A stretch of 64,000 nt of DNA. Source: Symbiodinium natans (taxonomy: Eukaryota; Sar; Dinophyceae; Suessiales; Symbiodiniaceae). Position numbers and translations under genes: made by a program. The stretch covers positions 1-64,000 of the forward strand of contig CAJNDS010002725.1 in the NCBI GenBank assembly GCA_905221605.1, given 5' to 3'. Under the pieces are notes generated by a model, which saw only the letters and a list, made by a program, of their open reading frames with translations, had not been told where the DNA came from and searched no databases. Positions 54,867 to 64,000 of this stretch are shown in pieces (within the stretch, counting starts at the first letter, position 1; each line of letters starts with the position of its first letter).

Positions 54867-55385
54867 TCATATCATTGTCGGCTCAACACTGCGACACTCA
54901 TATTCACAAGGAGTCGAGCAGCAGGACGTGCCGCCTGATTCAACGCATGCGGCCTCCTCACGAAGAATGGCCGCCAGGCACTTGACTGAACTCTCGTCCT
55001 CGGCGTCCTCAGGCGGAAGAAGCAGCAACTGCATGTCCGTGATGGGTTCAAGATCACCTGGCTGACGTCCGGCTCTGCGCAAAATTAGAAATTCTCTCTT
55101 GCAGATGTGATTGTTGAAGAAACACTCGGATGCCTTGGACACCGTTTTCGCCCCCCATGCAGCCACGAAAATGTCCGACCCAAACACATCGTTNNNNNNN
55201 NNNNNNNNNNNNNNNNNNNNNNNNNNNNNNNNNNNNNNNNNNNNNNNNNNNNNNNNNNNNNNNNNNNNNNNNNNNNNNNNNNNNNNNNNNNNNCCGGCAG
55301 CGCGATCGGCCTCATGAGGTCCTGCGTCCACTGAATCCTCAGATTGATGCTCAGAATCCTCAGACCATGACTCGTCGTCAGCCAT
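54867..55385 (-). CDS. Acidic protein interrupted by the assembly gap
   Basis: After the acceptor GTGTTGCAG the frame opens MADDESWSEDSEHQSEDSVD, enters the 100-N gap (55,194-55,293), then continues NDVFGSDIFVAAWGAKTVSK. The C-terminal part is Leu/Glu-rich (DMQLLLLPPEDAEDESSVKC) and ends in a Cys-rich tail with a stop at 54,867. Because the true gap length is unknown, the frame across it is not reliable. Function unknown; the Ser/Glu-rich start is typical of disordered regions. Confidence 0.52.
   Translation of the reverse strand: MADDESWSEDSEHQSEDSVDAGPHEADRAAXXXXXXXXXXXXXXXXXXXXXXXXXXXXXXXXXXNDVFGSDIFVAAWGAKTVSKASECFFNNHICKREFLILRRAGRQPGDLEPITDMQLLLLPPEDAEDESSVKCLAAILREEAACVESGGTSCCSTPCEYECRSVEPTMI
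55194..55293. other. Assembly gap of 100 N
   Basis: Exactly 100 N, the usual placeholder for a gap of unknown size. It lies inside the acidic-protein coding frame. Some of the change in character between the left 52 kb and the right end could reflect scaffolding, but telomeric runs occur on both sides of it. Confidence 0.99.
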
Positions 55386-55399
55386 ATCTGCAACACCAG

Positions 55400-56200
55400 A
55401 GACAAGGCAAATACGACAGCAACTATGACTATAAACCGTGCCGAGTGTTGCATGCCCTCGTGTCCTCATGATGGCACATGCGGCACATGATGGTTCCTGT
55501 TGTCGACAGTCATGGTGACATGGTCATGGTGTTGTCTCTCGCACGTGACTTGGTCCACTCTGCAGACATGTGACATGCAGCGACATGCGGAACCCAGCAT
55601 GCGTGTGCATGCCTGGTGTCTGCAGCAATGTATAACATGAAGCGTGGCAAGTAAACATGACATGCATGGGAATGCATGGGCCATGGGCAGTCATAGTGTC
55701 TGCGTGCATTGCAATGCTTTAAGCCGCCTGACGGCCCTGGGCACATGCCAGGAAAAAGGCGGTCTTCCCCGACTGCCGTCTTCCCCGTCTTCCCCTGCCA
55801 GCCAGTGTGACGATTCCGAGAAGCAACCAAATCAGCTTTCATTCAGCTGTCCACTGTGAGTCGAAAGGTGAACAACACCAACACCAACACCTGCTGCTCC
55901 ACCAGTAACATAACATGGTCACACGGAGGGGCCTTCCCACCCCCACGGATTCATGCCGGCAATGATCCAGCAATGGTCCAACGCCTGCGGCGCACTGCGC
56001 AGGGGTCGACCTGGGCGACAGAAAAAAAAAGCAGTGTGATAAGCAGTTGTGAGTCCGTGCATTGAACCTGCAGGTAAGCCGTAAGTAGATGCAAAGCAGA
56101 CACATATTTTTTTTTGACCACTCTCGTTGAAAAGGCGGGAGCGTCAGCATCAGCTCTTCTCCTGGTCCGGGAAAGGTACTGAAATGGTTGAACACACACA
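55400..56200. other. Spacer or intron, CATG-rich
   Basis: Rich in CATG and CACATG, with a short CA tract at 56,189-56,205. Opposed overlapping ORFs are present but none looks coding. Confidence 0.55.
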
Positions 56201-56204
56201 CACA

Positions 56205-56345
56205 CAGGCACTGAATCCTAAGCCTGACCCCTAAACCCTGAACCCTGGGATCCTAGTCCCGAGACCCTGGCCTGAACCCTAAAGCCGCAGCCGCAGCCCA
56301 AACCCTAAACCCCGAAAGCCCGAAAGCCGAAAGCCGAAACCCGGC
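56205..56345. repeat. Short degenerate CCCTAAA run
   Basis: CCCTAAACCCTGAACCCTGG and related units just beyond the stop of the SR-like gene. One of only two telomeric runs right of 52 kb, the other being 59,315-59,420. Confidence 0.85.
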
Positions 56346-56348
56346 CCG

Positions 56349-59134
56349 TTAAACCTGTGTCTGTACAAGCCAACGAACGGGCCCCCCGCCCCCGGCCTCT
56401 GCTGAGGGAGACAGCGACGGAGACGGGATGTTCCTGACGGCCTCGAGAAGCCGTTCCGCGCTGAATCCTGAGCCTGACTCGGAGTCGGATGACGAGGAGG
56501 ACGCCGACGACTCGCCGACATTGACAAGCAGGCTGGACAGGGGCTGCTCGGTGTCCACCTCACGCAACACCGTTTTAAAGACAAGCTACCGCACGCATGC
56601 TGGTATACTGATGTGACGTGTGTGTGCATGCAAGATTTGACATCAACAACCCAAGCTCTCAAGTTCAAGTGGTTTTTGCCGCCCTGCCTGGTTGGGGTCG
56701 CAATCTCGGTTGGTCTTGCCCTTGGTAGACTTTTCAGCTTTGCTAGCCGTGTCTGACTTGTCTCCCTTGTGGCTGGCCTTCTTCTTTGGCTCCCCACCCC
56801 TGCCCCGGGAGCGCGCCTTGCTTGATTTGTCTGCCGGATTTGTTGTCTTGGCATTGGGCTGGCGTCGTGGCTTGGGTGTCGGTGTTGTGGGATTGCTTGG
56901 CTTTCTCGCTGACGAAGCCGCCCCCGGCCTGCTTCTGGAGCGCGATGGCCGCCGCTTCTCTTTCTTGGAGTCTTTGGGTGGGCTTGCCGTTGGCTTTCTC
57001 GCTGATGACGAAGCCTCCGCCCCCGGCTTGCTTCTGGAGCGTCTGGGTGTGGCCGGGGCCGCGCGTCGACTTCTGGATAGCTCGCGTGTAGCGCCCGGCT
57101 TGCTTCTGGAGCGCGACGGCCGCCGCTCTGTTTGCTTGGCGGGTGTGGGTGTGGCCGCAGGCCGACTGGATCGCTCGCGTCTGGCGGCGGGCTCGGGCTT
57201 GCCAGCCTTGCGTTCCGGGCGTCTGGATCGCTCACGTGTGCTAGCGGCCTGGGGCTTGGGATTGGCAGTCCTGGGGCCCGCTGGTGCGCCTGCTGCCGTT
57301 GCCTGCTCCGCAGGCCTTCCAGCGCGCCTTGGCGTCGTGCTCACGGTGCTCACGGAGGCGGCGGTCACGTCCTGTGACATGGAATGCAGAAACGTGCCCC
57401 CACACACACACACAGACAGAGAAAAACAAAACACGCGCACCGCGCCTGTTCGGGCTGCGTGGTCTTTGCTTCCTGTGCCACCTGCGGGCATGAGTCACAC
57501 GCAAAATGCACTGATGCAACGCGACACAACTTGCAACTTGCTCTCCTCTCCAGCCGTGACCCGTGACCACCGTGACCGTTACCACGCGTGAAATGACTGC
57601 AAGCTGTGTAACTGAATCACACATGAAACTGTTCATGAGACTCATGCGTCCGTGAGTGCTGTACTCAGCGCGGCCTGCACGGGCTTGGGCCGCTGAAGCC
57701 CTGCCTGGAGGAAACTGTCCGGCCGCTTGACTTTCAGAACGCCAAAGCCCTGGTCTGCCGACAGCTGGTACGTGGTTGCGGGCCCATACTGCCTTCTGTC
57801 GCTTAGGCTGGGCCCGGCGTGACCACCAGGACCATCACCACCAACACGGCTGCCAGCACCGGCTGCGATGTATCGGCTATGTGCGGCCTCTCTTGCCTGT
57901 TGGTGCACCCAGGCTGCAGCTGACGCAGCTGCAGGCGTGTCCCGCCTCAAAGCCGCCGATGCTTGCGCAGGCGCCGGCGCCGATGTCTCTGCGGCCGCCG
58001 CCTCTGCGGCCTCTGCGGCACCTGCCCCCGCCCCCGGCTTGGGCCCCGTCATGTCGTTCATCACGTCCTGCGCCGGGGACCGCAACTCGGGCGCCTGCGA
58101 CGGCCTGGGCGGAGTGGGCCTTGGTCTTGGAGGCGGCGTTGCCGGAGACAATGACGGTGACCTCGGGCACTCGTTGGGGCGCACTGGCGTCGCCATATTC
58201 GCCCCCACCCCCGCCGGGAACACTGGCGGGGGTGGATCGTTGATGTGCTGCCACCCGGACGTGGAAGCTTTCTCTTTCGAGTCCTTGGTGTCCTCGGGCT
58301 CGTCAGTCTCCTCCTTTACGACGACCTTTGGGGCTGGAGGAAAGGGAGATTGACCTCGTCGGTTGCGGCTGGCACCACGGGGCGCACCACCAAACGGAGC
58401 CATAGCAGCCCTGGGCACAGACGTAGTAGTAGTCCCAGGCCCACTCATCATCTGGCCAGTGCCGCAGCCCACCATGCTCATTGGACTCATTGGGCTCATT
58501 GGCCCAATGCCGGGCCCCGTTGGCAAGCTGCAGCCACCAAGAAAATCGCAAATGCCGCCAAGTCCGGCCCCAAGGTTGATGCCCAGGCCCAGGCCACCTA
58601 GGCCCAAACTGCCCAGGCCCAAACCGCTCTGGCCGCTATGGCCAAGCCCGGCAAGCCCAGAGAGCCCAGAACCGCTAAACAGTCCAGCCAAGCCTGGAAT
58701 GGGCCCTGGAACCATTGGAGGAACCGGTGGAAAAGGCATCAGAGGTGGCGGCGGCACGGGTCATGCTGTGGGCTGGCCGGGGTGGTGGAGGCGGTGACGG
58801 CGACGGCGACTGTGTCCGCCGAGGCAGCGTAGCCGCTGGCGGCGGCGCTGCTGGCGTCCACTTCCATGTCGTGTGTGGTTGTTGCGGCTGTCGTGGTGCT
58901 GACTCTGGCCCCGGATTGGCAGCTGCCGCCTCCTTTTTGGCGGGTCTCGGCTTCGGAGGCGGTGGCATTTTGGCTGTCATGGCTTGATAATCCCTCCCGG
59001 TAGCCCTTGGGGGGGGGGGGGGGGGGCAGCAAGACATTGGGACCATGGTTTACAATGTATTGGGGGAGGGGGTGGGGGGGGTGTCGGGAGTTGCAGATTC
59101 TCCCGGTCATTGTTGCACAGCGTGCCTCAGCCAC
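56349..59134 (-). CDS. Split gene: Pro/Ala-rich then Arg/Ser-Lys-rich protein
   Basis: Three minus-strand coding blocks. (1) About 59,046-57,654 is Pro/Ala/Gly-rich (MTAKMPPPPKPRPAKKEAAA, GLGLGSLGLGGLGLGINLGA), with a Lys/Glu patch KVVVKEETDEPEDTKDSKEK and a C-terminal QYGPATTYQLSADQGFGVLK. (2) 57,371-about 56,655, after TGTCACAG, is basic with RRPSRSRSKPGA-type repeats, SR-like. (3) About 56,590-56,349, after GGTAG, reads REVDTEQPLSSLLVNVGESS, then Ser-rich SASSSSSDSESGSGF, ending VRWLVQTQV and TAA. In block 1 the frame changes near 58,760; I cannot tell a tiny intron from a sequencing indel. Composition suggests a disordered nuclear RNA- or chromatin-associated protein. No domain is recognised. 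Confidence 0.52.
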
Positions 59135-59314
59135 AAAAAAAAAATCCCTCTCTCTCGCTCTCCCTCTACCTCGCTCTCCTCAAGCTGGTGTCTGTCTACC
59201 TTTTCTGCCTCCGCAGGTGCTCGCTGTGTGCCCCTGGTCCCTGGGAGGGAAAAGTGGACCCCAGTGCCCCGGCGAGTGATGTCTGCTGTGCTTGAAGGCG
59301 GCGGAGGTGAGGGT

Positions 59315-59420
59315 TCCGGGGTTCAGGGTTTAGGGTTCAGGGTTCAGGGTTAAGGGTTAAGGGTTAAGGGTTTAGGGTTTAGGGTTTAGGGTTTAGGGTT
59401 TAGGGTTTAGGGTTTAGGCC
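59315..59420. repeat. TTTAGGG array upstream of the SR-like gene
   Basis: Degenerate GGTTAAGGGTTAAGGG units pass into about eight TTTAGGG units. It lies 5' of the minus-strand Pro-rich gene. Confidence 0.92.
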
Positions 59421-59890
59421 AGAGTTCGGACCCCACCGCCTTGTAAATCACTCATTGGGCAGCTCAGCTATGGTTACATGTGCAACGACTGAGATGAAAC
59501 TCGTACTTCGACATACTGCGACTGCTTCAGCCACATCATGCCCGCAAGAATGACCTCTACTAGATGCTGCTAGGCCATGCTAGGCTCTATGGGCTTGGAC
59601 CCTAGACTGTTTTCTTTTGTTTTAAGGGGTTTCTGGGCTTGTGCTAGGCCTTTCAGGGCTTGGAATCACTCATTAGGCGGGCAGCTCAGCTGTGGTGGTT
59701 CGCACGACAGCTGAAAGGAAACTCAGAAAGGGTTCGACTCCTACTGCGACTGTTGGCGCCACAGCACGGAACCGCGCACAGACTTTGTAGCTGAATTCTT
59801 TGCTGGACATGGGTTTTGGTTTCCCTGCCAAGTCCTTCGGCTTCAGGGTTGTCACAAAGTAGGAAGGCACGCGAGTCAGCACGGAATCCC
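59421..59890. other. Spacer with a possible small exon
   Basis: A roughly 40-bp motif (AATCACTCATT then GGGCAGCTCAGCT) occurs twice, at 59,446 and 59,662. Minus-strand frames at 59,882-59,690 are open (LPSYFVTTLKPKDLAGKPK) but unassigned; this could be a downstream exon of the neighbouring 244-residue frame. Confidence 0.4.
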
Positions 59891-59899
59891 AAGTTGGCC

Positions 59900-60660
59900 T
59901 TACTTCATCTCAAAGGGGCTATAATTCGAGTATGTAGAATTTTGCAATTTTTGGAAAAAAACAAGAAAATCTAACCATGCTACAACGACAGGCCTCTCGC
60001 CGGAGGAGGTCTTCAATGTACGCAGGCGCCCGTCCTGGGTGGTGAGAGGACGTCCAGCGACCTTGTGGTACAGAGTCTTCATGATGCCCATGTAGGCCTG
60101 CATGTTGCTGAAGCCTTTGTCCGAGGCTCCAAAGGACATGTCGCTGAAGAGGGCTTTATCCTCGGCATCCATGTTCTCGTTCACCCGCTTCACCGCTTGG
60201 ATGCCTGCAGCTGCCGCATCGGAGACCTGTAGCAACAGGTTGGTGGCTGTTTGCCGGGTCTCGTACCATCCAGGGGCTAGCTCCATCAAGAGCCTTGGTC
60301 CATCTGGCTGGTCATCGTGAGGGTCCAGCCAAAGGGCGGGACTCCTGCAAGTGGCCTTGAAGACATTTGGGCTATCTGGGCCCATGGCTTGAGGCAAGAC
60401 AAGGTGCAAGCCCACCGTCTCCTGACTCGGCAAGGCTTCTTCATGTGGTTTACAACCACTCCTCAGCCCTGCCGCCTTCTTCTTGACACTTCCTCTGAAC
60501 ACGCGGGCCACGATGGCTGGAAGATTGTCTCCAAGCTGGTGCAGCCTCACAACCACCACCTGGTAGGCGCGCAGGCCGTGCTTGTCGAGGACGTTCGAGG
60601 GGCGAAATTGCTTCGGGGCTTGCAAGATCTGCACATTTTTGGAACAGCCTGGCCAGAAGC
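59900..60660 (-). CDS. Uncharacterised exon or gene downstream of the long ORF
   Basis: The minus-strand frame runs from an acceptor-like TTCTGGCCAG near 60,650 through NVQILQAPKQFRPSNVLDKH and GLRAYQVVVVRLHQLGDNLP to the C-terminal LVFFQKLQNSTYSNYSPFEM and stop at 59,900. It is at least 244 residues, with no ATG at its start, which suggests a spliced exon. The middle (LLLQVSDAAAAGIQAVKRVN) is helical and the composition is ordinary. It follows the 1,089-residue frame in the same direction after a (CCCT)n tract, so both may belong to one transcript. I do not recognise a family. Confidence 0.55.
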
Positions 60661-60717
60661 ATCTCCCTCCCTCCCTCCCTCCCTCCCTCCCTCTCTCCCT
60701 TCCTCCCTTCCCCCTTT
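60661..60717. repeat. (CCCT)n microsatellite
   Basis: About 13 units of CCCT with two CTCT interruptions, directly 3' of the stop codon of the long minus-strand ORF. Confidence 0.95.
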
Positions 60718-63700
60718 TTAACCCCGAACTGCCATTCCCAACCCTAAACCAGTAATATCCCTGCCTTCCACTTCAGACGCTGCCTCGTTGGCCCTTTCAG
60801 CGACAAGCTTAGCAAAGCCATACCAGCTCGCGGCGCGGCCTTGCCGAGCCCCCTGCAAGCCGAATGATCTTTGGGCCTCTGCCAAATCCTTCTGCAGCTG
60901 GTTCCATGCGCTCAGCGGCTTCTTCGGCTGCATGACCTGCGACGGCCGCAGGAAGCCCTCAGCAAGGCGCATGCGTGTCACAAACTTGAGCATGTCCGGC
61001 AGCAGCTTGTGCAGCCTGGAAAGCATTGCGTGCTCTGTGTCGCCCTGAAGTGGCTTGTAGTCACTGAAGCCATGCATCTCAAGCAGCCTCCGGAGGGACA
61101 TAGGCACGCCCTCCAGCTGCTGCATTTGTGACAGGTCCTCCTTAGGCTCGGCTGTGTCAGACTGGCCTCGCGACGTCTGCTCAAGATTGGACTTCTCGGT
61201 CAAGGGCTCCTGTGTCAAGGGCTGCTGGGTTGTCTCATCAGCCTTGGCATCCATGTCAGCCTTGAGCTGGGCTTCCCATTCCAAGCAGGAGAGGGTCTGC
61301 GCGATGTCCGTTTCCTGACCGGCATGTTCAGCATTCGGGATCTCGTCCTCGTCATCTGAATGAGCCTCCTCATCCTCGTCTCCGTCCTTGCCCTGGAAGC
61401 GTTCCGCAACAGCATGCTTGCCGATGACCTCCCACCAGTTCGTGAGTGCAGCCTTCATGTCCTCTGGGCTCCGCCCTACACTGGCCACGGCCTTGAAGGT
61501 GCAAACGCACTGCAAGGCTTCCTGCCCAGCTTTGGCGATCTGGTCGTCGGAGAGTCCCCTCCATTTTGTCAGCTTCTTCTCATCGGGGGGCTTGATGTTC
61601 TTCGATTGCTGCAAGTGAAGGTGCTGGGTGGATGTGATGGCTGCACGAATCGTAGGCAAGCGGAATCGGACTCCGCCCTTTGTGCGGGCGAAGTGATGCT
61701 CGCAGCTGTCCTCTGTAGAGGCGGAGGGCCTGAATGGGCAACCCTCAGGCCACCGTGTCATACGTTCCACGAGGTGGCCGACAATGGCCAGAATGTTGCC
61801 CACTGTCGTGGCATGAAAGTAGGTGCATGAGTCGCCCCCGCTCTCGAACATGTCGAAGAGAATGAAATAGTATCCCACCAGGCAAGAGTGCAGCAAGTCG
61901 CCCCCTTCCTCCCAGGCATGAGAACTCAGCCAAACGCTGCACCAGTGGGACACCATGAACATGTAGACCACGAGGCCATACGAATCCCACTGTGACACAT
62001 CGACTGCCTGAGGGTTCAAGAGCCAGGCCGACTGGACATCACTCTGATTGTCCGTTCCCCTCCAGGCCGAGGCAGGGCAACCCCGCATCAGCAAGGTCTG
62101 AGGCCAAACGTAGAGCTGGCACAGCTGCAGCGTCCGGGAGCGAACCCGGATGGCCCGTGTCAAGCACTTCTGACAGTGACCTGCGTCGTTGGCTGCGAAG
62201 ATGACATGCCCACCCCAGGCTGGGGTGGTGAACAGCCACAGGGGCAGGCCTGAGAGGCGAGGTTGGAGCTGGCATGCACCGAAGAATGGAAGGTCTTTGT
62301 AGCGAGCGGCAGGCAAGAGACCTAGGTAAAAAGCACTCAGCGGCTGATGGGCAGCATGGTTATCGAAGGCAACGGCGATGGGTGGCTTCTGCGCAGCCTC
62401 CGTCACCGACTGGAGGACTCTGGCTGTGTTCTCCATCACGCTCTGCCGTGTCACGCTCTTCAATCGTCGAGGCAGCATGCATATGTCGAAGGGCTGTTTG
62501 CGTGAGCTGGCACGCTTGAGCAGATAGCTGACGCAGGTTTGGGAGAGCTCACACTTCTGCAGGCTTCCCGGCTGGTGGTTTGCGCAGGGAATCTTTGCTT
62601 TCTCTTCGCAACCCCCGACAAAGCACATGCCTGCGGGCTCGGGGAAGGACTGGAGAGAATACTGCGGCCAATAGACCGTGTCATCAAAGGCCACCATAAA
62701 GTCGCGGCCCAGATCTGCGGGGCGGTCGTAGAGCTGCAGGACCAGCTCGGCGTTGCGTCTGATCTCTGCTGCGGTCGGGGCATAGAACATCGGGAGGTTG
62801 TGCCGCCAAGAGTCCCCGGAGACTCGCGGAGCACAGTACCCGAACATGGACAGCAGGGAGTCCTGGCCGGTGCACGAGGAGAGCGCGCTGCCGAGCTCTG
62901 CTATCCGTGTCTCGTCGACCAGGGGCAAGCTCGAGGTACACAGCCGCTTCTTCCCGGACTTTTGACGCTGAGCCTTGTTCAAGATGCCGCAGATCATCGT
63001 GCGAGCCACGTCGTTGCCGTCCAAGGCGCCCGAGACAATCTGCTGGCAGAGACTCCCATCCATGCCCGGCAAACGCTTGGCCTGGAGCAAGAGATCTACG
63101 TGTTGCAGCACCAAGCCTTTCTGGCCTTTGCCTCCTGTTCCTTCGTGTATGTGTCGAGGAAGCCATGAGAACTGAGATACCATGAACTTGCGCACTGCAG
63201 CGGTGTGCAGGGACTTGGGGATGGAGACAAGCACCTCGGAGAGCTTGTCGTGGAGTTCCGGATAGGTCATCTCGTCGAGCTGGCCAATGTTCACGGGGTA
63301 GTACTTCTGCCAGTCTCCTGCAGCCATCCGATCCAGCAAGACCCGCCTCGCTGAGTCGTTCTCCAGGAAGGTGGCCTGGGTCAGCTCCGCGAGCTCAATG
63401 CGGTAGGCCCACGCCGATATCTTGGAACAGAACTCCCGGGAGCAGCACAAGCCATAACAGGACCTGCAGAAAGGTCGTGAGCGGCTGCACATCCGAACCT
63501 CAGGCGAGTCTACACACTTTGTGCACTGCACCAGGACAGTGCTGTCGCCTCTGACGTCACACCGACATGTGTAGTTGGCAGCATGCCAGGGACACCCATG
63601 AGAAGCCCACAAAACCAGAGAGGCTCGAAGGTCATGCGCAGGCGTCTTGTGTTCCAGGGCAGCAGGGGCTGCGGCTACGTTGATGCCTCTGCAAGGAACC

Positions 63701-64000
63701 TTGGCCATCTTCATTTCGGCCTGGTGGTGCGTGTCGTGGGCTTCGTGCTGCAGCACAAAGAAGATGGTGCTATTGCGCATGGCCGCCACCCTTTCTCCGC
63801 AAACCAAGCAGTTCAGGTGAATCTTAGGACCCCCCACATGATGGTACTTGTCCGGCCGCCGCTGCTGCAACCATTCGAAGAGGTTCTCATGGAGTGCTTG
63901 CTTGTCCCCATTCTTGGGCCGACGTCCTCCCACCACCAACAGACCAGTAAACATCACCAAACCCTTCACACAAGCAAAGCGCACCAAAGTTACATCACAG
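60718..64000 (-). CDS. Long ORF with zinc clusters and DDE-like motif order; possible transposase, 5' end outside window
   Basis: An uninterrupted minus-strand frame of about 1,090 residues stays open to the window edge, so the N-terminus is probably beyond it. Numbering from the codon at 63,987: residues 60-88 have CLVCG...HEAHDTHH, a C2-H2-type zinc site; residues 141-187 hold a dense Cys cluster (CRC, CTKC, CSRSRPFCRSC, CCSREFC). Then come FMVAFDDTVYW (about 430-440), PIAVAFDNHAAH (about 536-547) and STEDSCEHHF (about 757-766). Asp, then Asp-Asn-His in a hydrophobic strand, then Glu near His is the order expected of an RNase H-like DDE transposase. The C-terminal third is acidic and helical (GDEDEEAHSDDEDEIPNAEH). 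Lack of introns contrasts with the other genes and fits a mobile element. Family assignment is inference. Confidence 0.6.
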   Translation of the reverse strand, partial: CDVTLVRFACVKGLVMFTGLLVVGGRRPKNGDKQALHENLFEWLQQRRPDKYHHVGGPKIHLNCLVCGERVAAMRNSTIFFVLQHEAHDTHHQAEMKMAKVPCRGINVAAAPAALEHKTPAHDLRASLVLWASHGCPWHAANYTCRCDVRGDSTVLVQCTKCVDSPEVRMCSRSRPFCRSCYGLCCSREFCSKISAWAYRIELAELTQATFLENDSARRVLLDRMAAGDWQKYYPVNIGQLDEMTYPELHDKLSEVLVSIPKSLHTAAVRKFMVSQFSWLPRHIHEGTGGKGQKGLVLQHVDLLLQAKRLPGMDGSLCQQIVSGALDGNDVARTMICGILNKAQRQKSGKKRLCTSSLPLVDETRIAELGSALSSCTGQDSLLSMFGYCAPRVSGDSWRHNLPMFYAPTAAEIRRNAELVLQLYDRPADLGRDFMVAFDDTVYWPQYSLQSFPEPAGMCFVGGCEEKAKIPCANHQPGSLQKCELSQTCVSYLLKRASSRKQPFDICMLPRRLKSVTRQSVMENTARVLQSVTEAAQKPPIAVAFDNHAAHQPLSAFYLGLLPAARYKDLPFFGACQLQPRLSGLPLWLFTTPAWGGHVIFAANDAGHCQKCLTRAIRVRSRTLQLCQLYVWPQTLLMRGCPASAWRGTDNQSDVQSAWLLNPQAVDVSQWDSYGLVVYMFMVSHWCSVWLSSHAWEEGGDLLHSCLVGYYFILFDMFESGGDSCTYFHATTVGNILAIVGHLVERMTRWPEGCPFRPSASTEDSCEHHFARTKGGVRFRLPTIRAAITSTQHLHLQQSKNIKPPDEKKLTKWRGLSDDQIAKAGQEALQCVCTFKAVASVGRSPEDMKAALTNWWEVIGKHAVAERFQGKDGDEDEEAHSDDEDEIPNAEHAGQETDIAQTLSCLEWEAQLKADMDAKADETTQQPLTQEPLTEKSNLEQTSRGQSDTAEPKEDLSQMQQLEGVPMSLRRLLEMHGFSDYKPLQGDTEHAMLSRLHKLLPDMLKFVTRMRLAEGFLRPSQVMQPKKPLSAWNQLQKDLAEAQRSFGLQGARQGRAASWYGFAKLVAERANEAASEVEGRDITGLGLGMAVRG

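Noticed and set aside
1-64000. Higher-plant or Eimeria/Toxoplasma origin, suggested by TTTAGGG
   Set aside because: GC-AG and GA-AG introns required by the protein alignments, CATG-rich spacers and absence of CAG repeats fit a dinoflagellate better, though this is inference.
1-64000. CRISPR, tRNA or rRNA genes
   Set aside because: Direct repeats here are telomeric or minisatellite without unique equal-length spacers; no tRNA cloverleaf or rRNA core was recognised by eye.

Overview
The window looks like nuclear DNA of a dinoflagellate, most likely a Symbiodiniaceae-like alga. The reasons are TTTAGGG-type telomeric heptamers, very short exons, and splice junctions that make sense only with GC-AG and GA-AG introns as well as GT-AG. 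Such donors are reported for dinoflagellates. No rRNA, tRNA or CRISPR array was recognised. There is one 100-N assembly gap (55,194-55,293).

From 1 to about 52 kb the sequence is saturated with short interstitial arrays of TTTAGGG/CCCTAAA in both orientations, roughly 40 separate runs in the first 10 kb alone. Between them lie many families of short inverted-repeat elements and small patches of ordinary protein-coding sequence. This is not a telomere. On the minus strand the coding patches join into at least two split genes. (1) From about 16.6 to 1.9 kb lies a PPP-family (PP1-like) phosphatase fold whose metal-binding residues are replaced wherever they can be read. (2) From about 29.6 to 22.8 kb lies a protein with three tandem KCTD/BTB-T1-like modules, each followed by AGF-type repeats.

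The main discovery is how these introns are built. Six introns of the KCTD-like gene are each a short inverted-repeat element flanked by a perfect 4-bp target-site duplication (TSD). A seventh, made of telomeric repeats, has a 9-bp duplication. In every case the intron equals one TSD copy plus the element: the TSD supplies the donor (GC or GA) and the last two bases of the element supply the AG acceptor. Removal restores the reading frame exactly. None of the intron positions assigned so far is shared between the three modules, so these introns appear to have been gained after the modules duplicated. Telomeric arrays also sit inside elements, often between direct repeats of about 9 to 39 bp.

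Other repeat structure includes a 2.36-kb element with 24-bp perfect terminal inverted repeats (43,351-45,711), a 2.1-kb block flanked by about 180-bp direct repeats made of the same ordered series of variant telomeric units (34,821-37,292), and two cases in which a conserved outer shell carries different tandem-repeat cargo. From about 52.7 kb rightward the character changes to CATG-rich sequence with longer minus-strand exons: a Lys-rich coiled-coil protein, an acidic protein cut by the gap, and a Pro/Ala-Arg/Ser-rich protein. The right end (60,718 to the edge) holds a very long minus-strand ORF with zinc-binding clusters and a DDE-like motif order, probably a transposase. All gene models here were assembled by eye and need transcript support.
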